Positions 8,768 through 17,915 of a stretch of 64,000 nt of DNA are shown here, piece by piece. The translations under genes were made by a program, and so were the position numbers. Numbering within the stretch: position 1 is the first letter of the stretch; every line of letters begins with the position of its first letter. Location of the stretch: contig DASSSY010000002.1 of the NCBI GenBank assembly GCA_035708205.1, positions 310,001 to 374,000 on the forward strand, given 5' to 3'. The notes beneath the pieces were generated by a model. It had not been told where the DNA came from. It was given only the letters and a program-made list of their open reading frames with translations, and searched no databases. The stretch is from DASSSY01 sp035708205 (GTDB lineage: Bacteria > Bacteroidota > Bacteroidia > Chitinophagales > Chitinophagaceae).

Positions 8768-9502
8768 ATGAATACAGCATCCTCCCAGCAGATAAAGCCC
8801 TCCGTAGGCATCCTATACCTGGTTCCGGTTCCGCTGGCGCCGGGGACCATTCATTTCTTACCCTCCGCCGTGATTGAAAAAGCGCCTCAGCTTAAATATT
8901 ATTTTGTAGAGCAGCTTCGGACAGCCCGTCGTTTTTTGAAAGAAATGAACCGGGAAACCGATATGGACAGTATTCAGTTCTCAGAGATGAACCAGCATCG
9001 GCCGCCCAATACGGCTTTGCTCAGGCAATGGCTGGAAAAAGGCTTTGAGGTAGGGGTAATGAGTGAAGCCGGTTGTCCCGGTGTGGCGGATCCCGGCAGT
9101 GTTTTAGTGGCTTTGGCGCATGAAATGGGCGCACGCGTAGTGCCATTTCCCGGCCCCAATTCAATGCTGATGGCGCTGATGGCTTCGGGTTTTAACGGTC
9201 AATGCTACCGTTTTGTAGGCTATCTGCCGGTAAAGCAGCCGGACCGCAACAAAGCCATTAAGGAGATGGAACGGAGCTCGGCGCAGAGAGGTGAAACGCA
9301 AATATTTATGGAAACCCCTTATCGTAATAACCAGTTGTTCCAGGAATTATTAAGCCAATGTAAGGACCAGACCTTGCTGGGGGTGGCGGCAGGCATAACT
9401 TCAGCCAGTGAATTTATCCGGACAAGGTCAATCCGGGCATGGCGGGACGCACCACCTGATCTGCATAAGCGACCGGTGGTCTTTACGCTAATGTCCAAAT
9501 GA
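8768..9502 (+). CDS. RsmI-like SAM-dependent methyltransferase (tetrapyrrole methylase fold)
   Basis: A 244-residue protein of the tetrapyrrole-methylase superfamily closest in layout to RsmI, which 2'-O-methylates C1402 of 16S rRNA. It has G-I-L-Y-L-V-P-V-P-L near the N terminus, V-M-S-E-A-G-C-P-G-V-A-D-P-G (the SAM-binding loop) and P-F-P-G-P-N-S-M-L-M-A-L-M-A-S-G-F. Phylum members are known to carry this divergent RsmI-like form. I chose ATG 8768 rather than TTG 8759, because the promoter -7 box overlaps the TTG. Function as an rRNA methylase is inferred from family. Confidence 0.85.
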   Translation: MNTASSQQIKPSVGILYLVPVPLAPGTIHFLPSAVIEKAPQLKYYFVEQLRTARRFLKEMNRETDMDSIQFSEMNQHRPPNTALLRQWLEKGFEVGVMSEAGCPGVADPGSVLVALAHEMGARVVPFPGPNSMLMALMASGFNGQCYRFVGYLPVKQPDRNKAIKEMERSSAQRGETQIFMETPYRNNQLFQELLSQCKDQTLLGVAAGITSASEFIRTRSIRAWRDAPPDLHKRPVVFTLMSK

Positions 9503-9592
9503 ACCGGTATAGCCTATAGGCATGAGAAATAATGCGGCCATCATTTAGGAAATCAAAATTTTTCTGTTATTTTTACCCAAACTTTTTTAATA

Positions 9593-10081
9593 ATGAAGCT
9601 AATTTACGCTGCCGCTTTAGGTTTTGCCGCCCTTATTTTGGGAAGTTGCCAAAAAGATAAAAGAGATCTAAAAAACGCTCAGCCTTTAGAGCTGATTCCC
9701 ATGCATAACGAAGCCAGGCTTTCGGATGCGGTATTGAATCAGGTGTCGCTTTATTATTTCATAAACTTAACTTCCACACATAAAGAATATGTGGCTGATT
9801 TTGGCCGTGCCAGCGGGACCGGTTACCAGCAGGGCATATTGTCCTCCACTGACGTGGCTTCCTTAAGTGCCGGCGAAAATATCAAAACATTTTACCTGGC
9901 ATTCCCGGATGGCACTACCGACACTTTATTTGTCGATTACCAGTCCGTTTCCGACGATGAAGCGCGGCAAAATGCCTGTTATTGCAAGCAGCCGCAGGTT
10001 TCGGTACGTATCAATGGCCTGCCGGCCATACGCGCTTTTTATGATCAGGACAGCGTACCGGTTTACCGGGTAGTGAAATAA
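9593..10081 (+). CDS. Predicted lipoprotein of unknown function
   Basis: A 162-residue protein with a signal peptide ending in L-I-L-G-S-C-Q-K, a clear lipobox with the lipidated Cys at about 19 and positive residues after it, so probably exported and tethered to a membrane. The rest looks like a compact beta-rich domain with one short Cys pair (C-Y-C near 142-144). I do not recognise the family. It stands alone between the methyltransferase and the convergent TonB-like gene. A one-mismatch -7 box (TATTTTTA, 9568-9575) lies upstream. Confidence 0.7.
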   Translation: MKLIYAAALGFAALILGSCQKDKRDLKNAQPLELIPMHNEARLSDAVLNQVSLYYFINLTSTHKEYVADFGRASGTGYQQGILSSTDVASLSAGENIKTFYLAFPDGTTDTLFVDYQSVSDDEARQNACYCKQPQVSVRINGLPAIRAFYDQDSVPVYRVVK

Positions 10082-10273
10082 GGATTCCGCTATACCATAA
10101 CCCCGGACCGCTTCCGGACGGGAATTTTTTACAATGCCGTGTAATGCCAATTTTGCCCATATTGGGCATGGTGTTCAAATTTGTGTGATCTGAGGTTACC
10201 GGTATGGAGGAGCAAGCGCTGAGGACATAGCAGGTAAGGCATAATTTTGGTTATGCGGGCCTGCTGTGGCAAA

Positions 10274-11140
10274 TTAATGCGTGGTAAAGTCAAAGGTGAT
10301 CGTTCCGAATTGCTCGGGCAGGGCGTTGGGCGCTTTATTAAATTTTACCGCTTTAAGTTTTTGAATGGCAAGGGCCTTAATGGTCGCGTTAGCCGCCGAA
10401 ATAAGACTGTAATCGGTAATGTTGCCATTCCGGTCAACCGTAACTTTAAAAACGACCTTTCCGCCTTCACGGAATTTGGCTGCTTTATCCGGCCGGGATA
10501 CCAGGAAACGGCCTTTCAGATCAATATACATATTACCATTGCCGCCGGGGATACCTTTGTAATTGGCTGCTCCCGGAGTACCGCCCGGAACGCCCATATC
10601 ACCGTCGCCTGTGCCGATACCTTCGCTACCGCCGGCCTGGTCCCTCGAGGCATCATTCCCTTTACCGTCCCCTTTGCTCCCGGCAAAGATATATTTGGGC
10701 TTTTGAACGGTTTCTTTGTGACGGTTATTGAGGGTAGCGGCAGACGATATGACCTTGTCTGGTTTGTTATAATCGGGATGGTCGGACCGGTTATGGCGCT
10801 TATCGGTCTTGTTGTCATGAATGGCAACGGCGGCCGCGTCCTGATTGTCGGTAGTCATCAGGCCATGCAGCGCCGCATTTTGAGCGGCCCGGGCATTGCT
10901 GGCGGACGATTGCTGCAGGTTCGCGTCTGCCGGGGAACCGGTTTGCTCCGGCTGGTCAATGCCAAAGCCATCTTCTGAAGTGCCTAAATTGACTTCTAAT
11001 CCCATTGGAGCGGAAGGCGCTTCCATAGGCATGCTGTACCTGTAAAACAAAAAAAACAATAAGAGCAACAGGTGCACGCCGATGGTAATGCCGATGGCCT
11101 TTGCATTTTTCTGTTGTTCAAAATTCAGGTGGAATGCCAT
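10274..11140 (-). CDS. TonB-like energy-transducer protein
   Basis: A 288-residue protein with a short cytoplasmic N terminus, one membrane helix (about 17-34, rich in Leu/Phe), a long low-complexity periplasmic linker rich in Gly, Asp, Asn and Lys, and a C-terminal globular domain (about 205-288) with the TonB C-terminal look: V-F-K-V-T-V-D-R-N-G-N-I and A-I-Q-K-L-K-A-V-K-F. This layout matches the single TonB that follows exbB/exbD/exbD in Bacteroidota, although none of those genes is beside it here. It may energise an outer-membrane receptor encoded elsewhere. The low-complexity linker creates a long spurious frame on the other strand. Confidence 0.75.
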   Translation of the reverse strand: MAFHLNFEQQKNAKAIGITIGVHLLLLLFFLFYRYSMPMEAPSAPMGLEVNLGTSEDGFGIDQPEQTGSPADANLQQSSASNARAAQNAALHGLMTTDNQDAAAVAIHDNKTDKRHNRSDHPDYNKPDKVISSAATLNNRHKETVQKPKYIFAGSKGDGKGNDASRDQAGGSEGIGTGDGDMGVPGGTPGAANYKGIPGGNGNMYIDLKGRFLVSRPDKAAKFREGGKVVFKVTVDRNGNITDYSLISAANATIKALAIQKLKAVKFNKAPNALPEQFGTITFDFTTH

Positions 11141-11190
11141 ATTTTGCTTTTGCTAAAGATTCAATTGAATTCGTTTTGTTGGACCATGGT

Positions 11191-11198
11191 CAAAAGTA
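11191..11198 (-). promoter_or_regulatory. -7 box of the TonB-like gene
   Basis: Minus-strand TACTTTTG fits TAnnTTTG exactly, 50 bases before the ATG at 11140. Confidence 0.55.
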
Positions 11199-11301
11199 CA
11201 GAAAAAAATATCGTCATAACCTAAAATTTGTGTAGAGAAAACGGCTGCCGGCGGACATGATTATGGAAATTTCATCAAAAAAACTTAGTTTTATCGCTTT
11301 T

Positions 11302-11309
11302 TATATTTG
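11302..11309 (+). promoter_or_regulatory. -7 box of the M1 peptidase gene
   Basis: TATATTTG fits TAnnTTTG exactly, 22 bases before the ATG at 11332. Confidence 0.6.
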
Positions 11310-11331
11310 AAGCTTATCTAGTAATTATCTT

Positions 11332-13227
11332 ATGAACAAACCTTTATTAGCAGTTATATTGGGTCTTTTGATAGGCTGGGCGGCTTGCCGGTCAAATTCC
11401 CGTCAAAATCAAAATACCATGGAAAAGGTTGTGGCCGACACGGTTGGACAAAATGACTTTACCGACTGGCATTCCCAATCCAATGCGAAAGAAATGCATC
11501 CGGAACATTTAAGTCTGGATATTCTCGTGAATTTTGACAAGCATCAGATCTCCGGCAGCGCTACATGGACGATCCGGCCGGACAAAGGCACGCAATATGC
11601 CGTTTTTGACACTCGTCAAATGAAAATTGACAGCGTTTTATATGCCGACGGCTCCGTGGCTCCCTTTGAAATGGGCAAAGTCGATTCCATCCTGGGCAGC
11701 GCTCTAAAGATCACGCTCAGGCCAGGAACCCGGCAATTGACCATTTATTATAAAACCGGCGCCGGCGCTACCGCTTTGCAATGGCTGACCCCGGCGCAGA
11801 CCTTTGGCAAGAAATCGCCTTTTTTATATACCCAAAGCGAGTCCATTTATGCGCGTACCTGGGTGCCCTGTCCCGACGGGCCGGGCTACCGGTTTACCTA
11901 TGACGCTAAAGTTACCGTTCCCAGGGGACTGTTGGCGCTGATGAGCGCCGAAAATCCCCTGGAAGCGGACAGCAGCGGGGTTTATCACTTTAAGATGACG
12001 GAAAAGATCCCCGCCTATTTGCTGGCTTTGGCCGTTGGCGATATAGGGTTTAAAAAAGTGGACCAACGTACCGGGATCTATGCCGAGCCGGCTATCCTGG
12101 ACAGGGCAGGGCATGAGCTTGACGGCATGGGCAAGATGGTCAATACGGCGGAATCCTTATACGGTCCTTATCGCTGGGGGCGTTATGACGTTCTGGTATT
12201 GCCTTCCGGCTTTCCGATGGGCGGTATGGAAAACCCGAGGCTCACCTTCTGTACGCCAACCATTTTGGCGGGAGATAAATCACTGGTTAATTTGGTCGCC
12301 CATGAGCTGGCGCACAGCTGGAGCGGCAATTTGGTCACCAATGCGACCTGGGACGATTTTTGGCTGAACGAAGGGTTTACGGTCTATTTTGAACGCCGTA
12401 TTACGGAAGCGGAATACGGTAAGGATTATGTGGCCATGCTTTGGACCCTGGGAGCGAAAGACCTGGAGGCCGATGTAAACCGGATCGGCCGGGACAGCCG
12501 GGATACCTGGCTGAAAGAAGATTTAAAAGGCCGTGACCCGGATATCGGCTTTACAGATATTCCTTACGAAAAAGGTTCCGCGTTTTTATTGCTGGTGGAG
12601 CAGACCGTTGGCCGGGGGAAATGGGACGCGTTCCTGAACAAATATTTTAAGGAGCATGCTTTCCAGAGCATGACCACCGAGCGTTTTCTGAATTATCTGA
12701 ACAAAAATCTCTTAAATGGCCATGACGACTGGAAGAAAGCCATTGATATCAATGCCTGGATTTATGCCCCGGGCATTCCGGCCAATATGCCTCATGTGCA
12801 GAATCCGAGGTTTGTAAAAGTGGACAGCACGGTAAAAGCTTTTTTAAAGCATACCCCGGCAAAGGATCTGCCAACCAAGGGCTGGAGCACTTATGAGTGG
12901 CTTCATTTCCTTGGCGAGCTGCCGGCAGACCTGGCCTACGATCAGATGCGGGCGCTTGATGAAACCTTTAAATTTACCCAAACGGGGAACAGTGAAATTG
13001 CCGACGTATGGTTTTTACATGCCCTGCAGTCTCGATATACACCGGCTTACCCGGCTATGAAACAGTTCCTGTATGTTACGGGAAGGGAAAAATTCCTGGA
13101 GCCATTATACCGGGAAATGACGCGTACTCCCGAAGGCAGGAAAATGGCCTCTGAAATTTATAAAATCGCCCGGCCCAATTATCATCCTCTGGCGCAAAAA
13201 GACATTGATCATATCCTGGGACAATAA
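11332..13227 (+). CDS. M1 family aminopeptidase (leukotriene A4 hydrolase-like), lipoprotein
   Basis: A 631-residue zinc metallopeptidase with a lipoprotein signal (G-W-A-A-C-R-S, Cys at about 20). The exopeptidase substrate motif G-G-M-E-N-P is near residue 300 and the zinc motif H-E-L-A-H-S-W with the third ligand Glu in L-N-E-G-F-T-V is near 325-345, followed by the armadillo-like C-terminal domain typical of LTA4H-type enzymes. It probably trims peptides in the periplasm. Full length and intact. It has its own promoter. The downstream ECF sigma gene starts 82 bases after the stop and could be read through, but no functional link is evident. Confidence 0.92.
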   Translation: MNKPLLAVILGLLIGWAACRSNSRQNQNTMEKVVADTVGQNDFTDWHSQSNAKEMHPEHLSLDILVNFDKHQISGSATWTIRPDKGTQYAVFDTRQMKIDSVLYADGSVAPFEMGKVDSILGSALKITLRPGTRQLTIYYKTGAGATALQWLTPAQTFGKKSPFLYTQSESIYARTWVPCPDGPGYRFTYDAKVTVPRGLLALMSAENPLEADSSGVYHFKMTEKIPAYLLALAVGDIGFKKVDQRTGIYAEPAILDRAGHELDGMGKMVNTAESLYGPYRWGRYDVLVLPSGFPMGGMENPRLTFCTPTILAGDKSLVNLVAHELAHSWSGNLVTNATWDDFWLNEGFTVYFERRITEAEYGKDYVAMLWTLGAKDLEADVNRIGRDSRDTWLKEDLKGRDPDIGFTDIPYEKGSAFLLLVEQTVGRGKWDAFLNKYFKEHAFQSMTTERFLNYLNKNLLNGHDDWKKAIDINAWIYAPGIPANMPHVQNPRFVKVDSTVKAFLKHTPAKDLPTKGWSTYEWLHFLGELPADLAYDQMRALDETFKFTQTGNSEIADVWFLHALQSRYTPAYPAMKQFLYVTGREKFLEPLYREMTRTPEGRKMASEIYKIARPNYHPLAQKDIDHILGQ

Positions 13228-13309
13228 AAATTTATTTTTTAACCAACCATTTTGCGCGGACACCCGTCTTATTTTAAAGGAATAATAAAATTAATTTCAA
13301 AATAAGAAC

Positions 13310-13888
13310 TTGTCTATCGCATTGGCATATCGTACAACTTTGCATCAGGCAGACGAACTTGAATGGCTTATTGACGGCTGTACCCGGAATGAAAGGGGCG
13401 CCCAGGATAAGTTGTTTCATATGTTTTATCCCCGGATGCAAGCCATGGTGCGCCGGTATTTTTCGGATGAGGATGCCGCTCAGGAGATATTGAGTAATGG
13501 CTTTCTGAAAGTATTCAGGAAAATAGATCAATATAGTTATCGCGGATCGTTTGAAGGCTGGCTGAGAAGCATTTTCCGGCATGCCATCTCCGATTATGTA
13601 TCGCAGAATGTACGCTATAAGGAAAAGGTCTTATTGGTTGAAAAGGAAGAATATGTCCACCGGGATTTCGTAGAGAATCTCTACTATAAGGATTTATTGA
13701 AATTAGTGCATGAGCTGCCGGACCAGTTCCGGATAGCTTTTAACTTATTTGCTATTGAAGGGTTATCGCACCGGGAAATCGCGAAATTGCTGGGCATTAA
13801 GGAAGGAACGTCTAAATGGTATATTTCGAGAGCCCGTGAAATTTTAAAAGAAAAAATTGAAGAGTTAGGCCTTCATTTAAAAAAATAA
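13310..13888 (+). CDS. ECF-type RNA polymerase sigma factor
   Basis: A 192-residue sigma-70 family factor with region 2 (D-E-D-A-A-Q-E-I-L-S-N-G-F near 60) and region 4 helix-turn-helix (G-L-S-H-R-E-I-A-K-L-L-G-I-K-E-G-T near 150). No ATG is available: an in-frame TAA lies at 13292-13294, and the first possible starts are TTG 13310 or TTG 13322, so initiation at TTG is required. The next gene starts nine bases after the stop. It encodes an inner-membrane-anchored protein that would suit an anti-sigma partner. ECF factors of this class usually respond to envelope signals. Confidence 0.88.
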   Translation: MSIALAYRTTLHQADELEWLIDGCTRNERGAQDKLFHMFYPRMQAMVRRYFSDEDAAQEILSNGFLKVFRKIDQYSYRGSFEGWLRSIFRHAISDYVSQNVRYKEKVLLVEKEEYVHRDFVENLYYKDLLKLVHELPDQFRIAFNLFAIEGLSHREIAKLLGIKEGTSKWYISRAREILKEKIEELGLHLKK

Positions 13889-13897
13889 AAGTGAAGT

Positions 13898-15871
13898 ATG
13901 GATAAGAACAAAGATTTTATCCGCATTGACGATGTGTTTAAAAGTATGGCCGATGCCGAAGAAGCGACCAGGACAGGCGCTTGGGCGGATATGCGGGCTT
14001 TGCTGGATAAGGAATTACCTTTGGAAACCGCTGTGACAGGCTCTAAGACAAAGGCGCTTCGGTATGTTCTGCCGGCTTTGCTGGTTTTATTGCTGGGCGG
14101 TGGCCTTTATGTATGGAATAATCATCAGCGCTCAGGTACGGGAGCAGGCAGCGCATTTAAGCCCGCTGGCACCACCAGCGCTACCGGCCTGCCTGAACGG
14201 CCGGATCATCCGGTAACCCCTGGCAGGAATAAACCCTTTGCCGATACCGCCGGGCATTTGGTCGTAAATGTGCCGGCCGTAAATCCTCAACCATCAGCCG
14301 GCAAAAGATCAAGCCATCATGCTTTAGCAGTAAAGAGCAGGAACGTGGCGGCGCTTTCAGCCGTGAATAATCCAACGACGCTTAGCGGGAGAACGAGCGA
14401 TCATAATGAACCAGCCCGTAGGAGGCATTCCAATGACCTCGCCCGGGCCGTTTCTCAGGATCAGGATCAAACTTCAAAAAATACGGATCTGCCGGTAGGG
14501 GAAACCACCGCAAGTCCTGTTGTTTCCCGGCAGCCGGTATCAAAATTGGCGGCCTCAGGGTCTTCAGGAAAAGATATTAAAGCTACCGGTCCCGTTAGCC
14601 CAGCCTTACAGCCTTCGCTTTCCGAGATCAGCCATGACCATGCTTTTGAGCGGATAAAGCCGGATCATCAGCAGTTACCGGAAGAAGATCAGGCCTTGGC
14701 GGAGCACTTGGCGAAAGAACATCATTTGGAAAAAGTCGGGCAGTTAGCGCAACAGGACGTCTACCAGTCGTCGGATAACGGCGGTCTGTATAAAGAACAA
14801 AAAGATACCTTTAAGCGGATTGAGCTTGTGCAGAAACGATCTGATAAGAGCTATACCCAAAACCTGAAACGGCCGTTCGTACCCCAATTGGATACGGTCG
14901 CGGTTTATAAGATCGCCCGGCTGAGCTTTGTGCCCCTGACCATTGCGGAAGCCGGTCAGTTACCACCGGCAAGCCTGGTCTCTGGCGTCCGTCCTGCAGG
15001 GTTTGTTGCCTCCTATTCATTAGCGGCGGCCCCTGTGGCGTCCAGGGAACCATCTTCAGTGGATCTAGTTCCTTTAAAGGATTTCAGGGTTTCCAGCCAT
15101 AAGCTGAATGGCAGTATTTTTTCCCGTTGGTTCCAATACGCCAATGGCGGGGTGTCGGGCTTGTTTGATGGCAGTAAGGATTGGTATATATCTTTGTTGT
15201 TTGGCGGAAATATGGGATTAGGCAGTCCCAATGCTTATGGTATGCAGGCGGGCGCTTCATTTTTATATGCTTTGGCCGAACGCTGGACATTGGCGCTTGA
15301 AATGCGGTATCAGAACAGCAACTACGCGAATTTCCGCTTCTATGACAATGCCATAACCTACCAGGTCAGCGGGGAAAAGGTACCCTTAGGCACCCAATTT
15401 ACGGGAACGGAGTTTAAAACACAAACGAATTACCAGGCCAACAGCCTTTCGAGGATCAGTGTGCCGGTATTGCTGAGCTATAATTTAGGGAGGGTTTCCG
15501 TATTTGCCGGTCCTGAATTCTCCTACTATTTTCATCTGAACAGCACACATAGCGAGACCGTTCAGACCACCGCCGTATCCAAGCTGGCTTATGATAATAA
15601 GAACCCCTTTACTGATGAATATTACCGTTTGGATCCGGCAACGGATTTTAAAGCCCGTTTTGCTTTAGGGTATGCGTTCGGCTTAAGCTATGATTTTTCC
15701 AGGAAGATATCGTTAGATTTACGGTTTAACCAGATGCTGTGGGACAATTCGGGCAAATACCAGCTGGACGCGGTACGCAAGATATACAGGCAGCCGGCCG
15801 TAGAGCTTAATCTTGGCTTTTATTTAGGCAGAAAGGATAAGGTCATCTACATCATGGACAGGAACCGGTAG
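13898..15871 (+). CDS. Envelope-spanning protein: membrane-anchored N terminus, disordered linker, C-terminal outer-membrane beta-barrel
   Basis: 657 residues in three parts. Residues 1-52 are charged and have no signal peptide. One membrane helix follows at about 54-73. Residues 75-420 are Ser/Pro/His/Gln-rich and probably disordered. From about 425 to the end alternating aromatic strands (W-Y-I-S-L-L-F-G-G-N and similar) look like a PorT/OmpW-type beta-barrel domain. The gene is coupled to the ECF sigma factor nine bases upstream, so the N-terminal cytoplasmic segment is a candidate anti-sigma element. Whether the barrel really inserts in the outer membrane while the helix stays in the inner one is inference. 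Confidence 0.75.
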   Translation: MDKNKDFIRIDDVFKSMADAEEATRTGAWADMRALLDKELPLETAVTGSKTKALRYVLPALLVLLLGGGLYVWNNHQRSGTGAGSAFKPAGTTSATGLPERPDHPVTPGRNKPFADTAGHLVVNVPAVNPQPSAGKRSSHHALAVKSRNVAALSAVNNPTTLSGRTSDHNEPARRRHSNDLARAVSQDQDQTSKNTDLPVGETTASPVVSRQPVSKLAASGSSGKDIKATGPVSPALQPSLSEISHDHAFERIKPDHQQLPEEDQALAEHLAKEHHLEKVGQLAQQDVYQSSDNGGLYKEQKDTFKRIELVQKRSDKSYTQNLKRPFVPQLDTVAVYKIARLSFVPLTIAEAGQLPPASLVSGVRPAGFVASYSLAAAPVASREPSSVDLVPLKDFRVSSHKLNGSIFSRWFQYANGGVSGLFDGSKDWYISLLFGGNMGLGSPNAYGMQAGASFLYALAERWTLALEMRYQNSNYANFRFYDNAITYQVSGEKVPLGTQFTGTEFKTQTNYQANSLSRISVPVLLSYNLGRVSVFAGPEFSYYFHLNSTHSETVQTTAVSKLAYDNKNPFTDEYYRLDPATDFKARFALGYAFGLSYDFSRKISLDLRFNQMLWDNSGKYQLDAVRKIYRQPAVELNLGFYLGRKDKVIYIMDRNR

Positions 15872-15917
15872 TAACGGAGTTCGTTGATGCCATTGAATGA
15901 AATGCCTGAATACTTAC

Positions 15918-16607
15918 TTATTCGGGCATTTCGAATTTATAGCCCACACCTTTAACGGTACGGATCATGTCAACTCCCGTTTTTTGGCGGATTTTCCTGA
16001 TATGAACGTCGATGGTCCTGTCGCCGACGATGACGTCCGTGCCCCAGACCTTTTGTAGAATCTCGGCTCTCAAGAAGACCCTGCCCGGTCTTGATGCCAG
16101 CATGGACAACAGTTCAAATTCCTTTTTCGCCAGCGTGATCTCTTTTCCTCTATAGCTGACCGTAAATTTATAGGCATTGATTTCCAGGTCGCCAAAAACG
16201 AGCTTATTGTCCTGTTCTTCATCTTTTTTTATCCGTCGCAAAGCCGTTGCCAAGCGGGCCCGAAGCAGGTTCATTTTTATGGGCTTGGTAATATAATCGT
16301 CGGCGCCGAGCTTCAGGCCTTCAATTTCGGATCTTTCGTCGCTCAAAGCCGTAAGAAAAATGATGATGGTCTTATCTAATTTGGGGTTTTTGCGCAGTTG
16401 CTGAATGGTCTCATAGCCATCCATCTCCGGCATCATGACATCCAATAAGATTAAATCGGGAGAGAATTTGTTAGCCAGGAAGATCGCTTCCTCCCCGTTT
16501 TGAGCGGTCTGGGTCTCATATCCTGCCTGCCGGAGATTGAACGAAACCATTTCCAGAATATCAGGTTCGTCATCCACCAAAAGTATATTGCCTAAGTTTT
16601 CTGCCAT
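15918..16607 (-). CDS. OmpR/PhoB-type response regulator
   Basis: A 229-residue two-domain regulator. The receiver domain has the acidic pair in L-V-D-D-E-P, the phospho-acceptor Asp in L-L-D-V-M-M-P-E-M-D-G and the conserved Lys in D-Y-I-T-K-P-I-K. The C-terminal winged helix ends in V-K-G-V-G-Y-K-F. ATG 16607 is preferred to GTG 16619. No histidine kinase gene is adjacent, so its partner is elsewhere. PhoB-like function is possible, given the pst operon in this window, but not shown. It follows the MscS gene on the same strand with its own -7 box between them. Confidence 0.9.
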   Translation of the reverse strand: MAENLGNILLVDDEPDILEMVSFNLRQAGYETQTAQNGEEAIFLANKFSPDLILLDVMMPEMDGYETIQQLRKNPKLDKTIIIFLTALSDERSEIEGLKLGADDYITKPIKMNLLRARLATALRRIKKDEEQDNKLVFGDLEINAYKFTVSYRGKEITLAKKEFELLSMLASRPGRVFLRAEILQKVWGTDVIVGDRTIDVHIRKIRQKTGVDMIRTVKGVGYKFEMPE

Positions 16608-16629
16608 GATCCGTTTCACTATTTGCCGG

Positions 16630-16637
16630 CAAAATTA
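16630..16637 (-). promoter_or_regulatory. -7 box of the response-regulator gene
   Basis: Minus-strand TAATTTTG fits TAnnTTTG exactly. A start about 6 bases on gives a leader of about 17 nt to ATG 16607, which favours that start over GTG 16619. Confidence 0.55.
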
Positions 16638-16716
16638 CCCCAAATCAGTTGTTTGCCCATATTAAATAATTGTTACCTGTTCCGTAATGGCAGGAACCCG
16701 GCTGTTCCGCCCCGGT

Positions 16717-17889
16717 TCAATCTTCCGGATTAAGGGCATTACCCTGGACCTGGACCTGGGTCGGGAAGGCAAAGCCGGTTCCCAGGCGATACATGATCTC
16801 GTATATGGATAAGTTAATGTCCTGTTTGGTGGCCGGGTAATCCAGTTCCGGGCTGATTTTAAGGTAGTAAATGACGATAATATTGACGGCGGAATCGCCA
16901 AAGCTGTCCAGGTAAACCAAAGGCTCTTCCGTCGTCTGCGGCGCTTGTTTGATGACCCCTTTTATTTCCTGCATGATTTGGGTCAGCTTACTCCGGGAAA
17001 TGCCATAAACCGCTCCCAGCGTAAATTTTTCGCGCCGGGTACCGCGCTCGGAGAAGTTTTCTAAACTGGAATCAATGAGTTTGCGGTTCGGTATAACAAT
17101 CAGGGAACGATCAAAGCTCCGGATGCGGGAACTCCTGAACCCTACTTTTTCAATAATGCCCTCAATATTGTCGATCTTGATCCAGTCCCCAATCATAAAT
17201 GGCTTATCCAGCATGACCATAAAGGAAGCCAGGAGATTTTCCAGGCTTTCCTTGGCCGCAAAGGCGATAGCGATACCACCGACGCCCAGGCCGGCGATCA
17301 GCGCGGCGATATTGACATGGAAAACGGCGCCCAGAACAATAAAAAAGCCCATGATCCAAAGTGCGACGATCAGCACATCCTTCAGTAAAGGCAGCATTTG
17401 CTGGCGGGCCTTATCTTTGTGAAGAACAGCCTTTTCCGTCCAGACCATGAATATAAAAGATATGATCCTTGAGATCAGCAATGTGAAATAAAAGAAAGTG
17501 AAAAGGAAAAACAGCTTGTCCGTGACGTCCATTAAGGTCACGATGGCCCGGCTGATTTCCTGGCCGTTTTTGCCCGCCGGCAGCTGGTTACTCCAGACAA
17601 TTATCCGGCTGAGCGATTGATCGAGCTGTACAAAAGCGGTATAGAACGCGATCGTTAGGATAATGCCCTGAACGGGATAAGAGAGCAGCCTGTGAAACTT
17701 TTCTGCATAGTAGTCCGAAGAAACTTTTTTGAATAAGGAATAAAATATGCCGGTCAGAATCCTGGCAATGTATTTTTTCAGCAACAGGGCTAAAAGGAGT
17801 ATCAATAAAAAACCGGCGTATACCGATAGCGGGTTGCCCAAGTATTCGTGCTGTAGAATGTTCAGTTGCATCATGCCGTTTTTTCTCAT
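16717..17889 (-). CDS. MscS-family mechanosensitive channel
   Basis: A 390-residue membrane protein. Four or five hydrophobic segments lie in the first 220 residues, ending in the pore-lining helix with small residues (G-L-G-V-G-G-I-A-I-A-F-A-A-K), the MscS TM3 hallmark. The beta domain follows with F-M-I-G-D-W-I-K-I and G-F-R-S-S-R-I-R, then the alpha/beta cytoplasmic cage. It releases solutes on hypo-osmotic shock. It starts 26 bases after the dapD stop, so it is likely the last or next-to-last gene of the leftward run. Confidence 0.92.
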   Translation of the reverse strand: MRKNGMMQLNILQHEYLGNPLSVYAGFLLILLLALLLKKYIARILTGIFYSLFKKVSSDYYAEKFHRLLSYPVQGIILTIAFYTAFVQLDQSLSRIIVWSNQLPAGKNGQEISRAIVTLMDVTDKLFFLFTFFYFTLLISRIISFIFMVWTEKAVLHKDKARQQMLPLLKDVLIVALWIMGFFIVLGAVFHVNIAALIAGLGVGGIAIAFAAKESLENLLASFMVMLDKPFMIGDWIKIDNIEGIIEKVGFRSSRIRSFDRSLIVIPNRKLIDSSLENFSERGTRREKFTLGAVYGISRSKLTQIMQEIKGVIKQAPQTTEEPLVYLDSFGDSAVNIIVIYYLKISPELDYPATKQDINLSIYEIMYRLGTGFAFPTQVQVQGNALNPED

Positions 17890-17915
17890 TCAAAATTAGC
17901 ATTTAACCTATGCCG

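Noticed and set aside
10247..10978. A long open frame opposite the TonB-like gene
   Set aside because: It is a shadow of the low-complexity Gly/Asn/Lys/Asp linker of the real gene; residue use is not protein-like and no family is recognisable.
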